64,000 bases of DNA. Origin: Oceanibium sediminis (GTDB taxonomy: Bacteria > Pseudomonadota > Alphaproteobacteria > Rhodobacterales > Rhodobacteraceae). The notes below the pieces were generated by a model. That model searched no databases. It worked only from the letters and a program-made list of their open reading frames with translations, and was not told where the DNA came from. Position numbers and translations under genes: made by a program. Within the stretch, counting starts at the first letter, position 1; every line of letters begins with the position of its first letter. Location of the stretch: positions 1 through 64,000 of the forward strand of contig NZ_QGNX01000002.1 of the NCBI RefSeq assembly GCF_003265325.1, written 5' to 3'. Below, in pieces: positions 16,230-25,794 of the stretch.

Positions 16230-18105
16230 TCCGCCGCCTCGCGTGCTTTTTCTTCAGGATAGAGGCAGCGGACCGCCCGCGCCCCGGACCGGACGAGCGG
16301 GATGTCGCCCTGCCGGCAATCGTCCTGCACCTTCAGGCACCTGTCCGCGAAGGCGCAGCCCTGCGGCAGCCGATCCACCACCGGGGGCAGCCCGGCAATC
16401 GCCTCAAGCCGGCGCTTGCCGCCGCCGAGTTCCGGCACGCAGGCCATGAGGCGCGCGGTATAGGGATGGCGCGGCGTGTCGAGGATGTCGGTGGTGCGCC
16501 CCTCCTCGACGATTCGGCCCGCGTACATCACCGCGACACGGTCGCAAAGCTGTGCCACGACGCCGAAGTCATGGGTGATGAAGATGATCGCCAACCCGCG
16601 TGAGCGGCGCAGGTCGTCCAGGATCGTCAGCACCTGCGCCTGGACAGTCACGTCAAGGGCGGTGGTCGGCTCATCGGCGATGATGATGTCGGGATCGTTC
16701 GCCAGCGCCATGGCGATGCCGACGCGCTGGCGCATGCCGCCCGACATCTCGTGCGGGTAGTCGGTGATGCGTTTGGCGGCATTGGGGATGCGCACGGCGT
16801 CCAGAAGCTCGACCGCCTTGGCGCGCCCCGCCTCCTTGCCGATGGGGCGGTGGGCGCGGATCGCCTCGATCAGCTGGTCGCCGACGCGGTAGAGCGGGTG
16901 CAGCGTGGCGAGCGGGTCCTGGAAGATGTAGGACACGTTGCGCCCACGCATGTCCCGAAGGCGGCGGTAGGGCGCGCCGATCAGGTCCTCTCCGTCGTAG
17001 TGCGCCGCACCGCCGGTGATGACGCCCGGCGGGGAGGAAACAAGCCCCATGATCGACAGGGCGGTCACCGATTTGCCCGAGCCGCTTTCCCCGATGATGC
17101 CAAGGCATTCGCCCTTCTCGACATGCAGGTCCACGCCGCCGACGGCGCGGTAGATGCGGTCCTTGACGTGGAACTGGGTCTCAAGCGCCTGGACTTCCAG
17201 CAGGCCTTTGCCGGTGGGCGCGGGAACGGGCCCTGCCCGCTTGACCTGCGTGGCCGCCATCGGCCGGGACAGGGCCCCGGATTTCAGCCTCGGGTCAAGC
17301 GCGTCGCGCACCCCGTCGCCCAGCAGGTTGATGGACATGACGATGACCAGGATCATGATCCCCGGCACGACCGAGGTGTGCGGATTGGTGATCAGCGCCG
17401 AGCGCGCCTCGCCCAGCATGGAGCCGAGGTCCGCCTGCGGCGGCTGCGAGCCAAGCCCGAGGAAGCTGAGGCCCGCGGTTTCGAGGATCATCCAGCCGAT
17501 CGTGGTGGACATGGCGATCACGATGACCGGGATCACGTTCGGCAGGATCTCGGACAGGATGATCCGCGTGTTCGACAGGCCCGCCAGGCGGGCGGCGTCG
17601 ACGAATTCCTTGTGGGCGATCCCGACAGTGATGCCACGGATGTTGCGCGCGAAAAACGGCACGTTCACCGCGGCCACGGCGATCAGCGCGTTGAACAGCC
17701 CCGGCCCCAGCGCGGCGACGATGGCCAGCGCGAGCAGGATATAGGGAAAGGCCATCAACATATCGACGCCGCGCATGATCACATTGTCGGTCCGCCCGCC
17801 GTAGTAGCCGGCAATGATGCCGATAGCCGCGCCGATGGTCGCCGCTACGATGGCGGCCGCGAAACCGACGGCCAGCGACAGGCGCGTGCCCCACAACAGC
17901 CGTGAGAGCAGGTCCCGCCCCAGATGGTCGGTGCCAAGCAGCGCGCCTTCGGAAAACGGCGGCACGAAGCGGTTCGACGTGTTGGTCACGTCGGGATCGG
18001 CCAGCGGCAGCAGCGGCGTGACCAGCGCCAGCAGCACCACAGCCGAAAGCACGATGCCTCCTGCAAGGGCCAGTCGATTGCGGGCCAGAAGCGACAGGAA
18101 GGCGA

Positions 18106-18109
<4 letters not shown>
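16226..18109 (-). CDS. Peptide-type ABC transporter permease fused to ATP-binding protein (DppC-DppD fusion)
   Basis: One uninterrupted 627-residue reading frame joins two proteins normally made separately. Residues 1-280 are a DppC permease: six helices, [16 protein letters not shown], and the loop [24 protein letters not shown]. Residues about 300-627 are a DppD ATPase: Walker [24 protein letters not shown], signature [15 protein letters not shown], Walker [12 protein letters not shown] and the C-terminal cysteine motif CAFADRC. The linker is short ([22 protein letters not shown] reads as positions about 282-303). The ATG at 18109 overlaps the DppB stop. Frameshift error is unlikely because both halves and the linker read cleanly. 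Such fusions are known in Rhodobacterales. Confidence 0.92.
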
Positions 18110-19053
<944 letters not shown>

Positions 19054-19114
19054 CTGGCCCTCCCCCGTCGTCGAGCGGATCCGGGCGGGCAATGATGCGC
19101 CCGCCCGGAAAAGG

Positions 19115-20692
19115 TCACTTCTTCACCACGTCTTCAAGCAGCAGGAAGAAGGACGGTTGCAGGGTGAAGTTTTCCACCCGGTCGTTGGTCACCGCGTTCT
19201 GCTTCCAGTTCGCAACGAAGACCCAGGGCGCGTCGTCCTGCACGATGGCCTGCATTTCCTTGTAGAGCCGCGCGCGCTCGTCCTGGTCGGTCGACACGCG
19301 GGCCTGCTGGAGCAGTTCATCCACCTCGGGGTTCGAGTAGTAGCCCGAGTTGAAGCCCCCCTCCTGCGGCCAGGCTTCGGTGCGCAGGGCAAGGAAGGGC
19401 AGCGTGTCCGGATCGTTTGTCATCCAGGCCATTTCCGCCATGTCCGCCTTGCCTTCGAGCCCGGGGTTCACCTCACCCAGGAAGGTGTTCCACTCGTAGG
19501 TTTCGATCTTCACGTTGAGCCCGACAGCCTGAAGATCGGCCTGGATCGCCGTGCCCATCGCGATCGGGTCCAACATGCCCGAGCCGCCCTCGGTGACGTA
19601 GAAGGTCAGTTCGGCCCCCTCGGCGCCGGCCTCGGCGATCAGTTCGCGGGCCTTTTCGGGATCGTAGGGATAGGGCTCCAACTCTTCGTTGTAGGCCCAG
19701 GAAAACGCGGGCGGGGTCGGCCCGGCTGCGACTTCGGCGGTGCCTTCCAGCACTTCGTTCACCAGCGCTTCCTTGTTGATCGCGTAGTTGGCGGCCTGGC
19801 GCACGCGCTTGTCGGTGAACGGCCCCTCTTTCGCGTTCAGGATCAGGAACCAGACGTGCGGGCCGGCCTGTTCGACGATGTTGTAGCCCTCGCCCTGGAA
19901 CTCGGACAGGGCCACGGGCGGCACTTCGACCATAACGTCGATGCCCCCGGCCAGCATTTCCGCCGTGCGGGTGTTGGCGTCGGTGATCGGGCGATAGACC
20001 ACCGCTTCAAGCTCGGGCGCGCCGTTCCAGTAGTCGGGGTTGGATTCGACCACGACGGCTTCATTCGAGCGCCATTCGACGAAGCGGAACGGGCCGGTTC
20101 CCGACGGCTGGCGCCCGAAATCCGCGCCGCGTTCCTCCACCGCCGCCTTGGAGACGATCAGACCCGGCGTATAGGCCAGGTTCGACAGGAAGGGCGCGTA
20201 GGAGGAGGTGAGCGTGAACTTGATCGTCAGATCGTCGATCACCTCGATATCCTCGACGGCCGAGAAGTAGAACGACAGCGGGAACGGCCCGGTATCGTAG
20301 TAGGGATGGTTCTCATCCAGCATCCGGTCGAAGTTGAACTTCACCGCCTCCGCGTTGAACGGGCTGCCGTCGTGGAACGTCACCCCCTCGCGCAGGGTGA
20401 AGGTGTACTCGGTGCCGTCCTCGCTGATGTCCCATCCGGTCGCCAGCGACGGCTCCACCTCAAGCGTGCCGTCCTTGTAGCGCACGAGTCCCTCGTACAC
20501 GTTGAACAGAATCCTGAAATCATTGACGGCGGTGACGGTATCGGGGTCCAGCGACTTCGGCTCGGCGATCTGACCGACGATCAGAACCCCCGGCGGGGTC
20601 TGGGCCTGGCTTGCCGCGCCTGTTCCCAGTGCCAGGACCAGCGCGGAGCCTGCGGCCATCAGGCCGCGGCGGGTGACGTGAAAGAGCGACAT
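19115..20692 (-). CDS. Peptide-type ABC transporter substrate-binding protein (family 5)
   Basis: A 525-residue secreted receptor. The leader MSLFHVTRRGLMAAGSALVLALGTGAAS has twin arginines before the hydrophobic core, so it may use the Tat route; cleavage is near SQA/QT (residue 30). LATGWDISEDGTEYTFTLREGVTFHDGSPFNAEAVKFNFDR (residues about 64-104) is the hallmark of the family-5 peptide/nickel/opine receptors. It is the first gene of the operon (receptor, DppB, DppC-D, DppF, then aminotransferase). Palindromic operators at 20723-20740 and 20751-20768 lie between it and the divergent DUF1028 gene, implying control by the GntR regulator at 21469-22236. The ligand is unknown; peptides or modified amino acids are likely. 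Confidence 0.92.
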   Translation of the reverse strand: MSLFHVTRRGLMAAGSALVLALGTGAASQAQTPPGVLIVGQIAEPKSLDPDTVTAVNDFRILFNVYEGLVRYKDGTLEVEPSLATGWDISEDGTEYTFTLREGVTFHDGSPFNAEAVKFNFDRMLDENHPYYDTGPFPLSFYFSAVEDIEVIDDLTIKFTLTSSYAPFLSNLAYTPGLIVSKAAVEERGADFGRQPSGTGPFRFVEWRSNEAVVVESNPDYWNGAPELEAVVYRPITDANTRTAEMLAGGIDVMVEVPPVALSEFQGEGYNIVEQAGPHVWFLILNAKEGPFTDKRVRQAANYAINKEALVNEVLEGTAEVAAGPTPPAFSWAYNEELEPYPYDPEKARELIAEAGAEGAELTFYVTEGGSGMLDPIAMGTAIQADLQAVGLNVKIETYEWNTFLGEVNPGLEGKADMAEMAWMTNDPDTLPFLALRTEAWPQEGGFNSGYYSNPEVDELLQQARVSTDQDERARLYKEMQAIVQDDAPWVFVANWKQNAVTNDRVENFTLQPSFFLLLEDVVKK

Positions 20693-20722
20693 GGGTTTTT
20701 CCTCGTCTGTTGCATCATTGGT

Positions 20723-20740
20723 AATTTATCATGATAAATT
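20723..20740. promoter_or_regulatory. GntR operator, perfect 18-bp palindrome
   Basis: AATTTATCATGATAAATT is perfectly self-complementary and lies 30 bases upstream of the peptide receptor gene and 56 bases upstream of the DUF1028 gene. Its 16-bp core recurs exactly at 22289-22304, in front of the GntR and amidohydrolase genes. Confidence 0.85.
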
Positions 20741-20750
20741 GCATGAGGCC

Positions 20751-20768
20751 AAATTCTCATGATAAATT
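20751..20768. promoter_or_regulatory. Second, weaker copy of the GntR operator
   Basis: AAATTCTCATGATAAATT repeats the palindrome with two mismatched pairs, 28 bp (centre to centre) from the perfect site, on the DUF1028 side. The spacing is near three helical turns, so both could be bound on one face. Confidence 0.6.
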
Positions 20769-20796
20769 CAAGCCTGAGACGCTGCGGAGACCCCGG

Positions 20797-21468
20797 ATGA
20801 CGATTTCGATCCTTGCTTTCGATGAAAAATTGGGCGCTTACGGCGGCGCTGCGACCACCGGCAGCCTGTGCGTGGGGGGCTGGGTGCTGCGCGGGGATGC
20901 CGAATCAGGGCTTTCCGCGTCCCAGGGATCGCTTGCCAGCACGCTTTGGGGCACCCAGACCCTCGACAGGATGCGCAGCGGTACTGCCGCCCCGGACGCG
21001 GTGGCCGAGGTGGTCGGCAAGGACGCGGGGCGCGCGGAACGCCAACTCGCCGCGCTCGACACGTCGGGGCGCACCGGGCATTTCACGGGCGCGAACAGCA
21101 TCCCCGTGGCCGGGGGGCGCCGCGCGCGTCACGTCGTTGTTACCGGCAACCTGCTTGCGTCCGAGGCGGTGCTCGACGCCTGCATCGACGGGTTCCTGAA
21201 CGCGGGCGGCACGCTCGATTCGCGGCTGTTGGCCGCCCTCAACGCCGCGGCGGGGGCCGGGGGCGACAGCCGCGGGCTGCTGTCGGCGGCGCTGCTGGTG
21301 GTCAGCCGCGCGCAACCGCCGCTGACCCTGCGGATCGATCATCACGAGGCCCCGCTCGACGCGCTGGCCGATCTGCACCGCGCCGCCACCACCGGCGCCT
21401 ACGCCGAATGGACCCGGCACGTCCCGACGCTGGACGAGCCGGAGCGCGCGACGCCCTACCCGTCGTGA
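20797..21468 (+). CDS. DUF1028 family protein (Ntn-hydrolase-like)
   Basis: A 223-residue cytoplasmic protein. MTISILAFDEKLGAYGGAATTGSLCVGGWV is the typical DUF1028 opening (residues 1-30), followed by GLSASQGSLASTLWG and GANSIPVAGGRRARHVVVTGNLLA (about 102-125). The family resembles N-terminal-nucleophile hydrolases; a maturation site is not obvious here. GGAGA precedes the ATG by 7 bases. It is divergent from the peptide transporter, with the GntR palindromes between, and ends exactly where the gntR stop codon begins on the other strand. It probably acts on the imported compound, perhaps as an amidase or peptidase; that is inference. Confidence 0.85.
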   Translation: MTISILAFDEKLGAYGGAATTGSLCVGGWVLRGDAESGLSASQGSLASTLWGTQTLDRMRSGTAAPDAVAEVVGKDAGRAERQLAALDTSGRTGHFTGANSIPVAGGRRARHVVVTGNLLASEAVLDACIDGFLNAGGTLDSRLLAALNAAAGAGGDSRGLLSAALLVVSRAQPPLTLRIDHHEAPLDALADLHRAATTGAYAEWTRHVPTLDEPERATPYPS

Positions 21469-22236
21469 CTATTCCGCGATGAAGCGCTTCATCACCTCCG
21501 CCTCCTGATCCTCCATCAGCCTGCGCGCCATAAGCATGTGGCTGCGCATTACCTCGCGGGCCCGGTCGGAATCCCCGTGCCGCAGGGCCGCGATCAGGTC
21601 GATCTGATGCGCCCGCCCGCGTTGCCACAGGTCGTGGTTCGGCGTCGTGTAAAGACGCTTGTAGACCGTCAGGTCGGTCAGGATCTGCGCCATGAAAGCG
21701 ATGAAATAACCGAGCAGCGTGTTCTGCCCGAAATCCGACAACCGCGCGTGAAACCGTAGCGAGGCGACATGCTGGCGGCGCTCCTCCTCCGCGTCCGTAG
21801 CGGGCACGGCGTATTCCTCCATGATCGCCTCAAGCTCTCCCAGCTGGGCCTCGGTCAGCGTGCCCGCCAGCCTAGCGGCGAGTTCGGGCTCAAGCGCGAC
21901 CCTGACTTCATAGATGTCGTCGATCGTCACGTCGCGAAAGTAGAAGTAGTTCGCCAGCAAGGCGTTCGCCCGCTCGCGCGAGACTTCGCCGACGAAGCTA
22001 CCGCCGCCGGGGCCCGTCTTCGTCTCTACCAGCCCTTGGGCCTGTAACAGGCGCATCGCCTCGCGGATCGTGCCCTTCGACATGCCGAAGCGCGCGATCA
22101 GCTCCGCCTCTCCGGGCAAGCGGTCGCCGGGCTGCAAGCCCTGCTCGACCACCCAGTCCTTGATCGCGTCGGCCACCCTGAGCGGGCGGGAGCGGCGCGC
22201 CCGCGGTTGGCTGGCATTCGTGGGGGCTGAGGTCAT
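21469..22236 (-). CDS. GntR-family (FCD/FadR subfamily) transcription regulator
   Basis: A 255-residue regulator. The N-terminal winged helix (about residues 18-85) reads DRLPGEAELIARFGMSKGTIREAMRLLQAQGLVETKTGPGGGSFV as position guide 38-82, the standard GntR form. The C-terminal all-helical FCD domain (about 105-235) carries acidic and histidine residues (D/E near 100, HARLSDF about 162, HMLMARR about 231) that usually bind a metal and a carboxylate ligand. It is divergent from the amidohydrolase gene, and the palindrome at 22289-22304 lies between them, so autoregulation is likely. With the sites at 20723-20768 it should control the whole uptake and breakdown cluster. Confidence 0.92.
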   Translation of the reverse strand: MTSAPTNASQPRARRSRPLRVADAIKDWVVEQGLQPGDRLPGEAELIARFGMSKGTIREAMRLLQAQGLVETKTGPGGGSFVGEVSRERANALLANYFYFRDVTIDDIYEVRVALEPELAARLAGTLTEAQLGELEAIMEEYAVPATDAEEERRQHVASLRFHARLSDFGQNTLLGYFIAFMAQILTDLTVYKRLYTTPNHDLWQRGRAHQIDLIAALRHGDSDRAREVMRSHMLMARRLMEDQEAEVMKRFIAE

Positions 22237-22288
22237 GCGGAAGGTCTCGTTTTTCCTGGTGCGGTACGGTATAGGTGCATTGGAACTT

Positions 22289-22304
22289 ATTTATCATGAT
22301 AAAT
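22289..22304. promoter_or_regulatory. GntR operator between gntR and the amidohydrolase gene
   Basis: ATTTATCATGATAAAT is a perfect 16-bp palindrome identical to the core of the 20723-20740 site. It ends 11 bases before the amidohydrolase ATG and lies 52 bases upstream of gntR, so bound regulator would block both genes. Confidence 0.85.
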
Positions 22305-22315
22305 TCAAGGCCCAG

Positions 22316-23551
22316 ATGACCTATGGAGAGATAGCAGCGACCCGCCTGCGCGACATTGCCACGGCGTCAGTCACGACGGAAGGCGTCACGCGCCTGCCCT
22401 GGAGCAGCGAACACCGCACCGCGCTGGCGCAGATCACCACCTGGATGGAGGACGCGGGCCTTTCCGTATCGCTCGATGCGGCGGGCACGCTCTGCGGAAA
22501 AAGCCCGAACCCCACCGGCAAGCCTGCCCTGCTGATCGGATCGCACCAGGACAGCGTGCCATCCGGCGGCGCGTTCGACGGGATCATGGGCGTCGCCCTC
22601 GGCTGCCTCGCCGCGAAGGCGCTGCGGGATGAGCTGGACGACTTTCCCTTCGCGCTGGAAGTGCTCGCCTTCGCCGACGAGGAAGGCGTGCGCTTTCCGA
22701 CGGCGCTTGTCGGGCCGCGCGCGCTGGCAGGCACGCTCGACCCCATGGTGCTCGACATGCGGGACCGGGACGGGGTTTCAATGCGGGACGCGATGGCGCG
22801 GTTCGGCATCGACACCGACGCCACCCCGGCCACCCACCGCGCGCCCGGTACGGTCGCCGGGTATATCGAAGCGCATATCGAGCAGGGCCCGGTTCTTGAA
22901 AAGCACGACCTGCCCGTCGCCGCCGTCAGCGCGATCTGCGGCATCTCCCGTCACGAGGTGCGGATCACGGGCGAAACGGGCCACGCCGGGACGGTGCCCA
23001 TGGCGGGGCGGCGCGATGCACTGGTGGCGGCGGCGCGCATCGTGGCCGGCATCAGCGACGCGGCGGGCCGGGCGGGCGAGTTGCGCGCGACGGTGGGCGA
23101 CCTCTCGGTCCGGCCCGGGGCGGTGAACGCGATCCCCGCCGAGGTGACCTTTCCCCTGGAAGTCCGCGCGCCGGACGACGCCGCGCGCATGGCCTTCGAG
23201 GCGGAGACCCTCGCCAAGGCCAGCAATATCTGCGCGGCCGCTGGCTGCCGGATCTCGGCCAGCCGCACCTATGTCCAACCCGCGGTGATCTGCGATCCGG
23301 CCATGACACGGGCCTTCGAGCGTGCGATCGGCGAAGGCGGAACGAAGGTGCTGACGATCCCCTCGGGGGCGACGCATGACGCCTCGGCCATGGCGGACCT
23401 CTGCCCCGTCTCGATGCTGTTCATCCGCTGCCGCGACGGGGTCAGCCACCGGCCGGACGAGTTCGCCTCCGCCGCGGACATGGACGTCGGGATCTCGGTG
23501 ATGATCGGGGCGATCCGCAACCTTGCGCAAGGCCTGCCCAAGGGGCGCTGA
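22316..23551 (+). CDS. M20-family amidohydrolase (N-carbamoyl-amino-acid hydrolase / allantoate amidohydrolase type)
   Basis: A 411-residue dinuclear zinc amidohydrolase. Metal ligands are visible: His77 and Asp79 region (IGSHQDSVP), Asp88 (GGAFDGIMG), Glu122/Glu123 (FADEEGVRF), His near 191 (YIEAHIEQGPVLE) and His near 375 (CRDGVSHRPDE). The lid domain covers about residues 215-325. The ATG at 22316 lies just after the operator. Members cleave N-carbamoyl-L-amino acids, allantoate or ureidoglycine. With the GntR regulator, peptide transporter and DUF1028 protein it likely degrades an imported N-acylated or carbamoylated amino acid. Confidence 0.9.
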   Translation: MTYGEIAATRLRDIATASVTTEGVTRLPWSSEHRTALAQITTWMEDAGLSVSLDAAGTLCGKSPNPTGKPALLIGSHQDSVPSGGAFDGIMGVALGCLAAKALRDELDDFPFALEVLAFADEEGVRFPTALVGPRALAGTLDPMVLDMRDRDGVSMRDAMARFGIDTDATPATHRAPGTVAGYIEAHIEQGPVLEKHDLPVAAVSAICGISRHEVRITGETGHAGTVPMAGRRDALVAAARIVAGISDAAGRAGELRATVGDLSVRPGAVNAIPAEVTFPLEVRAPDDAARMAFEAETLAKASNICAAAGCRISASRTYVQPAVICDPAMTRAFERAIGEGGTKVLTIPSGATHDASAMADLCPVSMLFIRCRDGVSHRPDEFASAADMDVGISVMIGAIRNLAQGLPKGR

Positions 23552-23560
23552 GGACGCGGG

Positions 23561-24619
23561 CTACCTGATCCGCGCCTCGGTGTCCTTGTCGAACAGGTAC
23601 AGGCGATGCGGTTCCATCCGCAGGCCGACCGTGTCGCCCATGGTGCTCCGCTCGTCGCCGCGCTCTTCCACGATCAGCTTTTCGCCGGTCCCGGCGGTGA
23701 GGTAGGTGTAGCTGACACCGCCCAGCGCCTCGGTCAGTTCCACGGTGAACCCGTCGCCCGAGCGATCGATCACCGCGTGTTCGGGGCGAATGCCCAACGT
23801 CACCGCGGTGCCATCCGCGGGCAGCGCCACCTCGGGGCGGACGGGACCGCCGAAGGCGGGCACATGGACCGCGCCGTTTTCGACACGGCCGCCGACGAAG
23901 TTCATCGCGGGCGAGCCGATGAAGCCCGCAACGAAACGGTTGTCCGGGTCCCGGTACAAGTCCAGCGGTGCGCCGACCTGTTCGATCCGGCCAAGCCGCA
24001 GCACGACGATCTTGTCCGCCAGCGTCATCGCCTCCACCTGGTCGTGGGTGACGTAGATCATCGTCGCCCCGATTTCCTTGTGCAGGCGGCTGATTTCCAC
24101 CCGCATCTCGACGCGCAACTCCGCGTCCAGGTTCGAGAGCGGCTCATCGAAGAGGAACACCTCGGGTCCGCGCACGATGGCGCGCCCGATGGCGACCCGC
24201 TGACGCTGCCCGCCCGACAAGGCGGCGGGCTTGCGCTCAAGGTAGTCGTCCAGCTTCAGGATACGGCTGGCTTCCGCCGTCTTCTGGCGGATCTCGGCCG
24301 CCGGGTGGCCGGTCATCTTCAGCCCGAAGCCCATGTTCTGCTCGACCGTCATGTGCGGATAAAGCGCGTAGGTCTGGAACACCATCGCAACACCGCGCTC
24401 GGCCGGATCGACGCGCGTCACGTCGCGTGGGCCGATCTGGATCTTGCCGCTGGTCGTCTCCTCCAGCCCCGCGACCATGCGCAGAAGCGTAGACTTGCCA
24501 CAGCCCGAGGGACCGACGAACACGCAGAACTCGCCATCGTCGATATCGAGGTCCACCCCGTGGATGACCTGGACGTCCCCGTAGCGCTTGATCACGTTGC
24601 CGAGTGTAACGCCTGACAT
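23561..24619 (-). CDS. Sugar-type ABC transporter ATP-binding protein (UgpC/MalK class)
   Basis: A 352-residue ATPase. Walker A GPSGCGKST (about residues 36-44), Q-loop VFQTYALYPHMTVEQN, signature LSGGQRQRVAIGRAI, Walker B VFLFDEPLSNLDAEL and H-loop YVTHDQVEAMTLAD are complete. A C-terminal TOBE/OB domain (about 240-350) is typical of carbohydrate (CUT1) ATPases. It directly follows the glycosidase gene (the stop codon ends at the base before this ATG). It should drive the two permeases encoded at 27095-29015. Confidence 0.93.
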   Translation of the reverse strand: MSGVTLGNVIKRYGDVQVIHGVDLDIDDGEFCVFVGPSGCGKSTLLRMVAGLEETTSGKIQIGPRDVTRVDPAERGVAMVFQTYALYPHMTVEQNMGFGLKMTGHPAAEIRQKTAEASRILKLDDYLERKPAALSGGQRQRVAIGRAIVRGPEVFLFDEPLSNLDAELRVEMRVEISRLHKEIGATMIYVTHDQVEAMTLADKIVVLRLGRIEQVGAPLDLYRDPDNRFVAGFIGSPAMNFVGGRVENGAVHVPAFGGPVRPEVALPADGTAVTLGIRPEHAVIDRSGDGFTVELTEALGGVSYTYLTAGTGEKLIVEERGDERSTMGDTVGLRMEPHRLYLFDKDTEARIR

Positions 24620-25723
24620 CTATTTGCTCCCTGTGTCTGTTCTGTTGGTTTCGCTCTGCGTCAGCGCGAGGATCGTCTCGACCTCTCGCGGGTCGTAGGG
24701 GCGGCCGTCCTCGTGCAGAAGGTCGTGGAACCACAGGTCTACCCCCGGCTGGCCGCCGTGGGCGAGGACCAGGTCGTTCGGCCAGGGCAGCCAGGTCTGG
24801 GTGCGTCCCTTGACAAGGCCCCACTGGAAACAGCCGACGTTCCGCTCGTGAAACAGTTGCAACTGGTCCGAGATCCGGCTGTCGACCGCCCGCGCCATCC
24901 ATTCGGTACACAGGATCGGGCGGTCAAGCACTTCAAGATAGTCGATGAACTGCGCGACGCGCGCGCGGTTCCAATAGGCGTGGAAGGTGATGATGTCCGA
25001 ATGCAGCAAGGCGCTGCGGTCGATCCCGGTCTGATAAGGATGCGCGTCCTCCTGCGGCAGCGGGGTTGTCCAGACCGCCACGCTGAGCGGCGCGGCGGGC
25101 GCTTCTGCGCGGGCCCAGGCGAAGCTCTGTTCCATCAGGGTCAGGGCGTGGCGCTCAAGCTCGGGGGAGAACTGGCCATAGCCGGCATTGGCGAAATCCA
25201 TGCGGTTCCCCGGCTCGTTGTAGAGGTCCCAGAACAGGATCCGTTCATCCGTGCGGAATGTCGCGATCATGTCCCGGACGTAGAGTTCCAACGCCGGACG
25301 CAGGCCGGGGTCCAGCACCGCCGCCCGCCCGGGCGAGGCGACGGCGCGGCTGTTGTGCACACCGGGTACCGGGGCAGGCTGGAGGCCCCAGACCGGCTCG
25401 TCGCCACCGAAGCCGCAATCGTCGAACAGGCAGGGCACGGTGTCGATCCCCAGGCGGGCCGCGATGCCCATGACCCGGTCCAGCCGGTCGATCAGCCCGT
25501 CGCGGTCATGCCGCCAGCCGAGGAACGGCAGGTTGATGCGGATGGCGTTGAAGCCGACCTCCGCCGCCCAGCCCAGTTCCCGCTGGATGCCCTCGGGGTC
25601 GAAGCTGTCGGGGTGCCACATCTCGATGAAATTGACGGCGCTTGAGGGAAGATAGTTGCAGCCACAGACCCATTGTCGCGCCTGCCACCAAGCCCTTGCC
25701 TCTGCCTCTGTCCAGCGGTCCAT
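24620..25723 (-). CDS. GH5-like glycoside hydrolase, cytoplasmic
   Basis: A 367-residue TIM-barrel glycosidase of clan-A type. The acid/base glutamate is in LFWDLYNEPGNRMDF (about residue 169) and the nucleophile glutamate in PILCTEWMAR (about residue 272), about 100 residues apart as expected. INLPFLGWRHD, FHAYWNRARVAQF and CFQWGLVKG fit the barrel strands. There is no signal peptide, so it acts on imported glycosides inside the cell. It lies between the sugar receptor gene and the ATPase gene of the same importer. The family resembles GH5 and related uncharacterised 'cellulase-like' enzymes; the sugar is unknown. Confidence 0.8.
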   Translation of the reverse strand: MDRWTEAEARAWWQARQWVCGCNYLPSSAVNFIEMWHPDSFDPEGIQRELGWAAEVGFNAIRINLPFLGWRHDRDGLIDRLDRVMGIAARLGIDTVPCLFDDCGFGGDEPVWGLQPAPVPGVHNSRAVASPGRAAVLDPGLRPALELYVRDMIATFRTDERILFWDLYNEPGNRMDFANAGYGQFSPELERHALTLMEQSFAWARAEAPAAPLSVAVWTTPLPQEDAHPYQTGIDRSALLHSDIITFHAYWNRARVAQFIDYLEVLDRPILCTEWMARAVDSRISDQLQLFHERNVGCFQWGLVKGRTQTWLPWPNDLVLAHGGQPGVDLWFHDLLHEDGRPYDPREVETILALTQSETNRTDTGSK

Positions 25724-25794
25724 GCCGGTCCCCGTCAGGTTGTACTTGATCCGGTTGAATGGCCCCGCCGACAGGTCGGCGGGGTTTTGGCGTG

